Source: Meghimatium bilineatum (taxonomy: Eukaryota > Mollusca > Gastropoda > Stylommatophora > Philomycidae). From it: DNA of 64,000 nt. A program made the translations under genes and the position numbers. Of this stretch, positions 38,324 through 50,531 are shown in pieces (the stretch's first letter is position 1; every line of letters starts with the position of its first letter). The notes under the pieces are model-generated. The model had not been told where the DNA came from. It made no database searches and saw nothing but the letters and a program-made list of their open reading frames with translations. The stretch is taken from the NCBI GenBank assembly GCA_034231615.1, contig CM067306.1, positions 45,886,094 through 45,950,093 of the forward strand, read 5' to 3'.

Positions 38324-40257
38324 TTGTCACAAATATGGTATGTTGTAGCTTACTTCGTTAGAACTGGCGTTACACAGGAATTGAGTGTATTGCAGTTTAG
38401 TACGTCAGAACTCGTTGTATTCTGGCATATTACTCACAAATTCATTGTACTGAAGCTTACTACACTAGAATTGAATGTATTCTGGTCAATTACACATGAT
38501 TTCGTTGTATTTCAGCTTAATACTTCAGAACACTGGTGTATTACACGAATTGGGAGTATTGCAGTTTAGTACGCCAAAACTCGTTGTATTCTGGCATATT
38601 AATCACAAATTCATTGTACTGAAGCTTACTACACTAGAATTGAGTGTATACTGGCTTATTGCACATGATTTCGTTGTATTGCAGCTTAATACTTCAGAAC
38701 ACTGGCGTATTAAACACGAAGTAGGAGTACTGCAGTTTAGTACGCCAAACTCGTTGTATTCTAGGATATTACTAACAAATTGGGTGCACTGAAACTTACC
38801 ACACCACAATTCAGTGTTAGCTGATCACAAATATGGTATCGTAGTTTACTTCGTCAGAACTGGCGTTACACACGAATTGGGTGTATTGCAGTTTAGTACG
38901 TATGAACTCGTTGTATTCTGGCATATTACTCACAAATTCATTGTACTGAAGCTTACTAGACTAGAATTGAGTGTATACTGGCCCATTACACATGATTTCG
39001 TTGTATTGCAGCTTAATACTTCAGAACACTGAGGTATTAAACACGAATTGGGAATATTGCAGTTTACTACACCAACTCGTTGTATTGTGGCATATTACTC
39101 ACTAATGTGGTGTACTGAAGATTACTACACCACAACACAGTTTGCTTGTCACAAATATGTATGTTGTAGCTTACTTCGTTAGAACTGGCGTTACACACGA
39201 ATTGAGTGTATTGCAGTTTAGTACGTCAGAACTTAGTTGTATTCTGGCATATTACTCACAAATTCATTGTACTGAAGCTTACTACACTAGAATTGAGTAT
39301 ATTCTGGCCCATTACACATGATTTCGTTGTATTGCAGCTTCATACGTCAGAACACTGGCGTATACACACGAATTGGGTGTTCTGCAGTTTAGTACACCAA
39401 AACTCGTTGTATTCTGGCATATTAATCACAAATTCAATGTACTGAAGCTTACTATACTAGAATTGAGTGTATACTGGCATATTGCACATGACTTCGTTGT
39501 ATTGCAGCATAATACGTCAGAACACTGGCGTATTACACAAGAATTGGCTGTATTGCAGTGTAGTACGCCAAAACTCGTTGTATTCTGGAATATTACTCAC
39601 ACATTCATTGTAGTGAAGCTTACTACACTAGAATTGAGTGTATACTGGCCTATTGCACATGATTTCGTTGTATTGCAGCTTAATACTTCAGAACACTGGC
39701 GTATCAAACACGAACTGGGAGTATTGCAATTTAGTACGCTAAAACATTATATTATGGCATATTAATCACAAATTCAATGTACTGAAGCTTACTATACTAG
39801 AATTGAGTGTATACTGGCATATTGCACATGACTTCGTTGTATTGCAGCATAATACGTCAGAACACTGGCGTATTACACAAGAATTTGCTGTATTGCAGTG
39901 TAGTATGCCAAAAATCGTTGTATTCTGGCATATTACTCACAAATTCATTGTACTGAAGCTTACTAGACTAGAATTGAGTGTATACTGGCCCATTACACAT
40001 GATTTCGTTGTATTGCAGCTTAATACGTCAGAACACTGGCGTATTAAACACGAATTGGGAGTATTGCAGTTTACTACACCAACTCGTTGTATTGTGGCAG
40101 ATTACTCACTAATTTGGTGTACTGAAGCTTACTACACCACAACTCAGTGTTTGCTTGTCACAAATAAGGTATGTTGTAGCTTACTTCGTTAGAACTGGCG
40201 TTACACACGAATTGAGTGTATTGCAGTTTAGTACGTCAGAACTCGTTGTATTCTGGC
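38324..40257 (+). repeat. Diverged satellite stretch left of the duplication junction
   Basis: Starts as a third 1,665-bp unit but collects more private changes than any other part: GGCTTATTGC, TTACCACACC, ACTGAGGTATTAAAC, CATGACTTCG, CAGCATAATACG, and a degenerate unit near 39738-39760 (CTAAAACATTATATTATGG). B landmarks are near 38324, 38823, 39146 and 40155. A local 340-bp duplication is at 39417-39905. The right end is the junction with the large duplication. Confidence 0.78.
39417..39905 (+). repeat. Local 340-bp (two-monomer) tandem duplication
   Basis: 39417-39565 recurs at 39757-39905 with an offset of 340 bp. Both copies share the rare variants ACTGGCATATTGCACATGAC and CAGCATAATACG. 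They differ in at least AATTGGCTG against AATTTGCTG and in TACGCCA against TATGCCA, so the event is not brand new. Confidence 0.8.
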
Positions 40258-40485
40258 ATATTACTCACAAATTCATTGTACTGAAGCTTACTACACTAGA
40301 ATTGAGTGTATTCTGGCCTATTACACTTGATTTCGTTGTAGTGCAGCTTAAAACGTCAGAACACTTGCGTATTACACACGAATTGGGTGTATTGCAGTTT
40401 AAGTACACCACAACTCGTTGCATTCTGGCAGATTACTCACTAATTTGGTGTACTGAAGCTTACTACACCACAACTCAGTGTTTGC

Positions 40486-43400
40486 TTGTCACAAATATCG
40501 TATGTTGTAGCTTACTTCGTTAGAACTGGCGTTACACACGAATTGAGTGTATTGCAGTTTAGTACGTCAGAACTCTTTGTATTCTGGCATATTACTCACA
40601 AATTCATTGTACTGAAGCTTACTACACTAGAATTGAGTATATTCTGGCCCATTACACATGATTTCGTTGTATTGCAGCTTCATACGTCAGAACACTGGCG
40701 TATACACACGAATTGGGTGTTCTGCAGTTTAGTACACCAATACTCGTTGTATTCTGGCATATTAATCACAAATTCAATGTACTGAAGCTTACTATACTAG
40801 AATTGAGTGTATACTGGCCTATTGCACATGATTTCGTTGTATTGCAGCTTAATACGTCAGAACACTGGCGTATTACACAAGAATTGGGTGTATTGCAGTG
40901 TAGTACGCCAAAACTCGTTGTATTCTGGAATATTACTCACACATTCATTGCACTGAAGCTTACTACACTAGAATTGAGTGTATAGAGGCCTATTGCACAT
41001 GATTTCTTTGTAGTGCAGCTTAATACGTCAGATCACTGATACACACAGGAATTTGGTGTATTCCAGTTTAGTACGGCAAACCTCGTTGTATTCTGGCATA
41101 TTACTCACAAATTCATTGTACTGAAGCTTACTACACTAGAATTGAGTATATTCTGGCCCATTACACATGATTTCGTTGTATTGCAGCTTAATACGTCAGA
41201 TCACTGGCGTATCACACAGGAATTTGGTGTATTCCAGTTTAGTACGGCAAACCTCGTTGTATTCTGGCATATTACTCACAAATTCATTGTACTGAAGCTT
41301 ACTACACTAGAATTGAATGTATTCTGGTCAATTACACATGATTTCGTTGTATTGCCTCTTAATACTTCAGAACACTGGCGTATTAAACACGAATTGGGAG
41401 TATTGCAGTTTAGTACGTATGAACTCGTTGTATTCTGGCATATTAATCACATATTCATTGCACTGAAGCTTACTACACTAGAATTGAGTGTATACTGGCC
41501 TATTGCGCATGATTTCGTTGTATTGCAGCTTAATACGTCAGAAAACTGGCGCATCACATACGAATTGGGTGTATTCCAGTTTAGTACTCCTAAACTCGTT
41601 GTATTCTGGCATATTACTCACAAATTCATTGTAAAGCTTACTACACTAGAATTGAGTATATTCTGGCCCTTTATACATGATTTCGTTGTATTGCATCTTC
41701 ATACGTCAGAACACTGGAGTATACACACAAATTGGGTGTACTGCAGTTTAGTACACCAAAAATCGTTGTATTCTGGCATATTACTCACAAATTCATTGTA
41801 CTGAAGCTTACTACACTAGAATTGAGTGTATACTGGCCTATTGCACATGATTTCGTTGTATTGCAGCTTAATACTTCAGAACACTGTCGTATACACAAGA
41901 ATTTGGTGTATTGCAGTTTAGTACGCCAAAACTTGTTGTATTCTGGAATATTACTCACAAATTCATTGCACTGAAGCTTACTACACTAGAATTGAGTGTA
42001 TAGAGGCCTATTGCACATGATTTCTTTGTATTGCAGCTTAATACGTCAGATCACTGGCGTATCACACAGGAATTTGGTGTATTCCAGTTTAGTACGGCAA
42101 ACCTCGTTGTATTCTGGCATATTACTCACAAATTCATTGTACTGAAGCTTACTACACTAGAATTGAGTATATTCTGGCCCATTACACATGATTTCGTTGT
42201 ATTGCAGCTTAATACGTCAGATCACTGGCGTATCACACAGGAATTTGGTATATTCCAGTTTAGTACGGCAAACCTCGTTGTATTCTGGCATATTACTCAC
42301 TAATTTGGTGTACTGAAGCTTACTACACCATAACTCAGTGTTTGCTTGTCACAAATATGGTATGTTGTAGCTTACGTCGTTAGAACTGGCGTTACACACG
42401 AATTGAGTGTATTGCAGTTTAGTATGTCAGAACTCGTTGTATTCTGGCATATTACTCACAAATTCATTTTACTGAAGCTTACTAGACTAGAATTGAGTAT
42501 ATTCTGGCCCATTACACATGATTTCGTTGTATTGCAGCTTCATACGTCAGAACACTTGCGTATTACACACGAATTGGGTGTACTGCAGTTTAGTAAGCCA
42601 AAACTTGTTGTATTCTGGAATATTACTCACAAATTCATTGTACTGAAGCTTACTACACTAGAATTGAATGTATTCTGGTCAATTACACATGATTTCGTTG
42701 TATTGCAGCTTAATACTTCAGAACACGTGTATTAAACACGAATTGGGAGTAGTGCAGTTTAGTACGCCAAAACTCGTTGTATTCTGGCATATTAATCACA
42801 AATTCAATGCACTGAAGCTTACTACACTAGAATTGAGTGTATAGAGTCCTATTGCACATGATTTCTTTGTATTGCAGCTTCATACGTCAGAACACTTGCG
42901 TATTACACACGAATTGGGTGTACTGCAGTTTAGTAAGCCAAAACTTGTTGTATTCTGGCATATTACACAAATTCATTGTACTGAAGCTTACTACACTAGA
43001 ATTGAGTATATTCTGGCCCATTACACATGATTTCGTTGTATTGCAGCTTAATACGTCAGAACACTAGCGTATTACACACGAATTGGGTGTATTGCAGTTT
43101 AGTACACCAAAACTCGTTGTATTCTGGCATATTACTCACTAATTTGGTGTACTGAAGCTTACTACACCATAACTCAGTGTTTGCTTGTCACAAATATGGT
43201 ATGTTGTAGCTTACGTCGTTAGAACTGGCGTTACACACGAATTGAGTGTATTGCAGTTTAGTATGTCAGAACTCGTTGTATTCTGGCATATTACTCACAA
43301 ATTCATTGTACTGAAGCTTACTACACTAGAATTGAATGTATTCTGGTCAATTACACATGATTTCGTTGTATTGCAGCTTAATACTTCAGAGCACTGGCGT

Positions 43401-43842
43401 ATTAAACACGAATTGGGAGTATTGCAGTTTAGTACGCCAAAACTCGTTGTATTCTAGGATATTACTAACAAATTGGGTGCACTGAAACTTACTACACCAC
43501 AATTCAGTGTTAGCTGATCACAAATATGGTATCTTGTAGTTTACTTCGTCAGAACTGGCGTTACACACGAATTGGGTGTATTGCAGTTTAGTACGTATGA
43601 ACTCGTTGTATTCTGGCATATTACTCACAAATTCATTGTACTGAAGCTTACTAGACTAGAATTGAGTGTATACTGGCCCATTACACATGATTTCGTTGTA
43701 TTGCAGCTTAATACTTCAGAACACTGGCGTATTAAACACGAATTGGGAGTATTGCAGTTTACTACACCAACTCGTTGTATTGTGGCATATTACTCACTAA
43801 TGTGGTGTACTAAAGATTACTACACCACAACTCAGTGTTTGC
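40486..43842 (+). repeat. 3.36-kb higher-order repeat (copy of 8235-11591)
   Basis: 3,357 bp, offset 32,251 from 8235, same length and landmark spacing (42346, 43185, 43515). It includes the shared 2-bp loss in subrepeat 2 (CATATTACACAAATTC near 42959, and near 10708 in the left copy). Confidence 0.88.
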
Positions 43843-46800
43843 TTGTCACAAATATCGTATGTTGTAGCTTACTTCGTTAGAACTGGCGTTACACACGAAT
43901 TGAGTGTATTGCAGTTTAGTACGTCAGAACTCGTTGTATTCTGGCATATTACTCACAAATTCATTGTACTGAAGCTTACTACACTAGAATTGAGTATATT
44001 CTGGCCCATTACACATGATTTCGTTGTATTGCAGCTTCATACGTCAGAACACTGGCGTATACACACGAATTGGGTGTTCTGCAGTTTAGTACACCAAAAC
44101 TCGTTGTATTCTGGCATATTAATCACAAATTCAATGTACTGAAGCTTACTATACTAGAATTGAGTGTATACTGGCCTATTGCACATGATTTCGTTGTATT
44201 GCAGCTTAATACGTCAGATCACTGGCGTATTACACAAGAATTGGGTGTATTGCAGTGTAGTACGCCAAAACTCGTTGTATTCTGGAATATTACTCACAAA
44301 TTCATTGCACTGAAGCTTACTACACTAGAATTGAGTGTATAGAGGCCTATTGCACATGATTTCTTTGTAGTGCAGCTTAATACGTCAGATCACTGATACA
44401 CACAGGAATTTGGTGTATTCCAGTTTAGTACGGCAAACCTCGTTGTATTCTGGCATATTACTCACAAATTCATTGTACTGAAGCTTACTACACTAGAATT
44501 GAGTATATTCTGGCCCATTACACATGATTTCGTTGTATTGCAGCTTAATACGTCAGATCACTGGCGTATCACACAGGAATTTGGTGTATTCCAGTTTAGT
44601 ACGGCAAACCTCGTTGTATTCTGGCATATTACTCACAAATTCATTGTACTGAAGCTTACTACACTAGAATTGAATGTATTCTGGTCAATTACACATGATT
44701 TCGTTGTATTGCCTCTTAATACTTCAGAACACTGGCGTATTAAACACGAATTGGGAGTATTGCAGTTTAGTACGTATGAACTCGTTGTATTCTGGCATAT
44801 TAATCACATATTCATTGCACTGAAGCTTACTACACTAGAATTGAGTGTATACTGGCCTATTGCGCATGATTTCGTTGTATTGCAGCTTAATACGTCAGAA
44901 AACTGGCGCATCACATACGAATTGGGTGTATTCCAGTTTAGTACGCCTAAACTCGTTGTATTCTGGCATATTACTCACAAATTCATTGTAAAGCTTACTA
45001 CACTAGAATTGAGTATATTCTGGCCCTTTATACATGATTTCGTTGTATTGCATCTTCATACGTCAGAACACTGGAGTATACACACAAATTGGGTGTACTG
45101 CAGTTTAGTACACCAAAAATCGTTGTATTCTGGCATATTACTCACTAATTTGGTGTACTGAAGCTTACTACACCACAACTAAGTGTTTGCTTGTCACAAA
45201 TATGGTATGTTGTAGCTTACTTCGTTAGAACTGGCGTTACACACGAATTGAGTGTATTGCAGTTTAGTACGTCAGAACTCGTTGTATTCTGGCATATTAC
45301 TCACAAATTCATTGTACTGAAGCTTACTACACTAGAATTGAGTGTATACTGGCCTATTGCACATGATTTCGTTGTATTGCAGCTTAATACTTCAGAACAC
45401 TGTCGTATACACAAGAATTGGGTGTATTGCAGTTTAGTACGCCAAAACTTGTTGTATTCTGGAATATTACTCACAAATTCATTGCACTGAAGCTTACTAC
45501 ACTAGAATTGAGTGTATAGAGGCCTATTGCACATGATTTCTTTGTATTGCAGCTTAATACGTCAGATCACTGGCGTATCACACAGGAATTTGGTGTATTC
45601 CAGTTTAGTACGGCAAACCTCGTTGTATTCTGGCATATTACTCACAAATTCATTGTACTGAAGCTTACTACACTAGAATTGAGTATATTCTGGCCCATTA
45701 CACATGATTTCGTTGTATTGCAGCTTAATACGTCAGATCACTGGCGTATCACACAGGAATTTGGTATATTCCAGTTTAGTACGGCAAACCTCGTTGTATT
45801 CTGGCATATTACTCACTAATTTGGTGTACTGAAGCTTACTACACTAGAATTGAATGTATTCTTGTCAATTACACATGCTTTCGTTGTATTGCAGCTTAAT
45901 ACTTCAGAACACGTGTATTAAACACGAATTGGGAGTAGTGCAGTTTAGTACGCCAAAACTCGTTGTATTCTGGCATATTAATCACAAATTCAATGCACTG
46001 AAGCTTACTACACTAGAATTGAGTGTATAGAGTCCTATTGCACATGATTTCTTTGTATTGCAGCTTAATACGTCAGAACACTGGCGTATCACATAGGAAT
46101 TTGGTGTATTCGTTTAGTACGGCAAACCTCGTTGTATTCTGGCATATTACTCACAAATTCATTGTACTGAAGCTTACTACACTAGAATTGAGTATATTCT
46201 GGCCCATTACACATGATTTCGTTGTATTGCAGCTTAATACGTCAGAACACTAGCGTATTACACACGAATTGGGTGTATTGCAGTTTAGTACACCAAAACT
46301 CGTTGTATTCTGGCATATTACTCACAAATTTGGTTTACTGAAGCTTACTACACCATAACTCAGTGTTTGCTTGTCACAAATATGGTATGTTGTAGCTTAC
46401 GTCGTTAGAACTGGCGTTACACACGAATTGAGTGTATTGCAGTTTAGTATGTCAGAACTCGTTGTATTCTGGCATATTACTCACAAATTCATTGTACTGA
46501 AGCTTACTACACTAGAATTGAATGTATTCTGGTCAATTACACATGATTTCGTTGTATTGCAGCTTAATACTTCAGAGCACTGGCGTATTAAACACGAATT
46601 GGGAGTATTACAGTTTAGTACGCCAAAACTCGTTGTATTCTAGGATATTACTAACAAATTGGGTGCACTGAAACTTACTACACCACAATTCAGTGTTAGC
46701 TGATCACAAATATGGTATCTTGTAGTTTACTTCGTCAGAACTGGCGTTACACACGAATTGGGTGTATTGCAGTTTAGTACGTATGAACTCGTTGTATTCT

Positions 46801-47527
46801 GGCATATAACTCACAAATTCATTGTACTGAAGCTTACTAGACTAGAATTGAGTGTATACTGGCCCATTACACATGATTTCGTTGTATTGCAGCTTAATAC
46901 TTCAGAACACTGGCGTATTAAACACGAATTGGGAGTATTGCAGTTTACTACACCAACTCGTTGTATTGTGGCATATTACTCACTAATGTGGTGTACTAAA
47001 GATTACTACACCACAACACAGTTTGCTTGTCACAAATATGTATGTTGTAGCTTACTTCGTTAGAACTGGCGTTACACACGAATTGAGTGTATTGCAGTTT
47101 AGTACGTCAGAACTCGTTGTATTCTGGCATATTACTCACAAATTCATTGTAATTAAGCTTACTACACTAGAATTGAGTATATTCTGGCCCATTACACATG
47201 ATTTCGTTGTATTGCAGCTTCATACGTCAGAACACTTGCGTATTACACACGAATTGGGTGTACTGCAGTTTAGTACGCCAAAACTTGTTGTATTCTGGAA
47301 TATTACTCACAAATTCATTGTACTGAAGCTTACTACACTAGAATTGAGTGTATTCTGGCCTATTACACTTGATTTCGTTGTAGTGCAGCTTAAAACGTCA
47401 GAACACTTGCGTATTACACACGAATTGGGTGTATTGCAGTTTAAGTACACCACAACTCGTTGCATTCTGGCAGATTACTCACTAATTTGGTGTACTGAAG
47501 CTTACTACACCACAACTCAGTGTTTGC
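43843..47527 (+). repeat. 3,685-bp higher-order repeat (copy of 11592-15276)
   Basis: Same length and landmarks as 11592-15276 at offset 32,251 (45191, 46371, 46701, 47027). It ends in a 1,157-bp module (46371-47527) and retains the chimeric B-to-A monomer near 45836-45850. Confidence 0.88.
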
Positions 47528-48536
47528 TTGTCACAAATATCGTATGTTGTAGCTTACTTCGTTAGAACTGGCGTTACACACGAATTGAGTGTATTGCAGT
47601 TTAGTACGTCAGAACTCGTTGTATTCTGGCATATTACTCACAAATTCATTGTACTGAAGCTTACTACACTAGAATTGAGTATATTCTGGCCCATTACACA
47701 TGATTTCGTTGTATTGCAGCTTCATACGTCAGAACACTGGCGTATACACACGAATTGGGTGTTCTGCAGTTTAGTACACCAAAACTCGTTGTATTCTGGC
47801 ATATTAATCACAAATTCAATGTACTGAAGCTTACTATACTAGAATTGAGTGTATACTGGCCTATTGCACATGATTTCGTTGTATTGCAGCTTAATACGTC
47901 AGAACACTGGCGTATTACACAAGAATTGGGTGTATTGCAGTGTAGTACGCCAAAACTCGTTGTATTCTGGAATATTACTCACAAATTCATTGCACTGAAG
48001 CTTACTACACTAGAATTGAGTGTATTCTGGTCAATTACACATGATTTCGTTGTATTGCCTCTTAATACTTCAGAACACTGGCGTATTAAACACGAATTGG
48101 GAGTATTGCAGTTTAGTACGTATGAACTCGTTGTATTCTGGCATATTAATCACATATTCATTGCACTGAAGCTTACTACACTAGAATTGAGTGTATACTG
48201 GCCTATTGCGCATGATTTCGTTGTATTGCAGCTTAATACGTCAGAAAACTGGCGCATCACATACGAATTGGGTGTATTCCAGTTTAGTACGCCTAAACTC
48301 GTTGTATTCTGGCATATTACTCACAAATTCATTGTAAAGCTTACTACACTAGAATTGAGTATATTCTGGCCCTTTATACATGATTTCGTTGTATTGCATC
48401 TTCATACGTCAGAACACTGGAGTATACACACAAATTGGGTGTACTGCAGTTTAGTACACCAAAAATCGTTGTATTCTGGCATATTACTCACTAATTTGGT
48501 GTACTGAAGCTTACTACACCACAACTAAGTGTTTGC
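47528..48536 (+). repeat. 1,009-bp block (copy of 15277-16285)
   Basis: Same length as 15277-16285, five A monomers and one B, and the last block still aligned at offset 32,251. Confidence 0.85.
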
Positions 48537-49374
48537 TTGTCACAAATATGGTATGTTGTAGCTTACTTCGTTAGAACTGGCGTTACACACGAATTGAGTG
48601 TATTGCAGTTTAGTACGTCAGAACTCGTATTCTGGCATATTACTCACAAATTCATTGTACTGAAGCTTACTACACTAGAATTGAGTATATTCTGGCCCAT
48701 TACACATGATTTCGTTGTATTGCAGCTTCATACGTCAGAACACTTGCGTATTACACACGAATTGGGTGTACTGCAGTTTAGTAAGCCAAAACTTGTTGTA
48801 TTCTGGAACATTACTCACAAATTCATTGTACTGAAGCTTACTACACTAGAATTGAATGTATTCTGGTCAATTACACATGATTTCGTTGTATTGCAGCTTA
48901 ATACTTCAGAACACGTGTATTAAACACGAATTGGGAGTAGTGCAGTTTAGTACGCCAAAACTCGTTGTATTCTGGCATATTAATCACAAATTCAATGCAC
49001 TGAAGCTTACTACACTAGAATTGAGTGTATAGAGTCCTATTGCACATGATTTCTTTGTATTGCAGCTTAATACGTCAGAACACTGGCGTATCACATAGGA
49101 ATTTGGTGTATTCCAGTTTAGTACGGCAAACCTCGTTGTATTCTGGCATATTACTCACAAATTCATTGTACTGAAGCTTACTACACTAGAATTGAGTATA
49201 TTCTGGCCCATTACACATGATTTCGTTGTATTGCAGCTTAATACGTCAGAACACTAGCGTATTACACACGAATTGGGTGTATTGCAGTTTAGTACACCAA
49301 AACTCGTTGTATTCTGGCATATTACTCACTAATTTGGTGTACTGAAGCTTACTACACCATAACTCAGTGTTTGC
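48537..49374 (+). repeat. Chimeric 838-bp remnant of the 1,509-bp pair
   Basis: Its first 140 bp match 16286 onward (including the 3-bp loss AACTCGTATTCTGG). After a switch between 48674 and 48686 it matches 18603 onward. Relative to the left copy 2,180 bp are absent, thirteen monomers. The switch lies inside identical subrepeat sequence, as expected for unequal homologous exchange. Confidence 0.85.
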
Positions 49375-50531
49375 TTGTCACAAATATGGTATGTTGTAGC
49401 TTACGTCGTTAGAACTGGCGTTACACACGAATTGAGTGTATTGCAGTTTAGTTTGTCAGAACTCGTTGTATTCTGGCATATTACTCACAAATTCATTGTA
49501 CTGAAGCTTACTACACTAGAATTGAATGTATTCTGGTCAATTACACATGATTTCGTTGTATTGCAGCTTAATACTTCAGAGCACTGGCGTATTAAACACG
49601 AATTGGGAGTATTGCAGTTTAGTACGCCAAAACTCGTTGTATTCTAGGATATTACTAACAAATTGGGTGCACTGAAACTTACTACACCACAATTCAGTGT
49701 TAGCTGATCACAAATATGGTATCTTGTAGTTTACTTCGTCAGAACTGGCGTTACACACGAATTGGGTGTATTGCAGTTTAGTACGTATGAACTCGTTGTA
49801 TTCTGGCATATTACTCACAAATTCATTGTACTGAAGCTTACTAGACTAGAATTGAGTGTATACTGGCCCATTACACATGATTTCGTTGTATTGCAGCTTA
49901 ATACTTCAGAACACTGGCGTATTAAACACGAATTGGGAGTATTGCAGTTTACTACACCAACTCGTTGTATTGTGGCATATTACTCACTAATGTGGTGTAC
50001 TAAAGATTACTACACCACAACACAGTTTGCTTGTCACAAATATGTATGTTGTAGCTTACTTCGTTAGAACTGGCGTTACACACGAATTGAGTGTATTGCA
50101 GTTTAGTACGTATGAACTCGTTGTTTTCTGGCATATTACTCACAAATTCATTGTACTTAAGCTTACTACACTAGAATTGAGTATATTCTGGCCCATTACA
50201 CATGATTTCGTTGTATTGCAGCTTCATACGTCAGAACACTTGCGTATTACACACGAATTGGGTGTACTGCAGTTTAGTACGCCAAAACTTGTTGTATTCT
50301 GGAATATTACTCACAAATTCATTGTACTGAAGCTTACTACACTAGAATTGAGTGTATTCTGGCCTATTACACTTGATTTCGTTGTAGTGCAGCTTAAAAC
50401 GTCAGAACACTTGCGTATTACACACGAATTGGGTGTATTGCAGTTTAAGTACACCACAACTCGTTGCATTCTGGCAGATTACTCACTAATTTGGTGTACT
50501 GAAGCTTACTACACCACAACTCAGTGTTTGC
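49375..50531 (+). repeat. 1,157-bp seven-monomer module (copy of 19304-20460)
   Basis: Offset 30,071 from 19304, same landmark spacing. It has a private A-to-T change at 49453. Confidence 0.88.

Noticed and set aside
38603-38809. Minus-strand open frame of 68 codons
   Set aside because: It is the reverse complement of satellite monomers and arises only because of local variants in the diverged stretch; no independent coding evidence.
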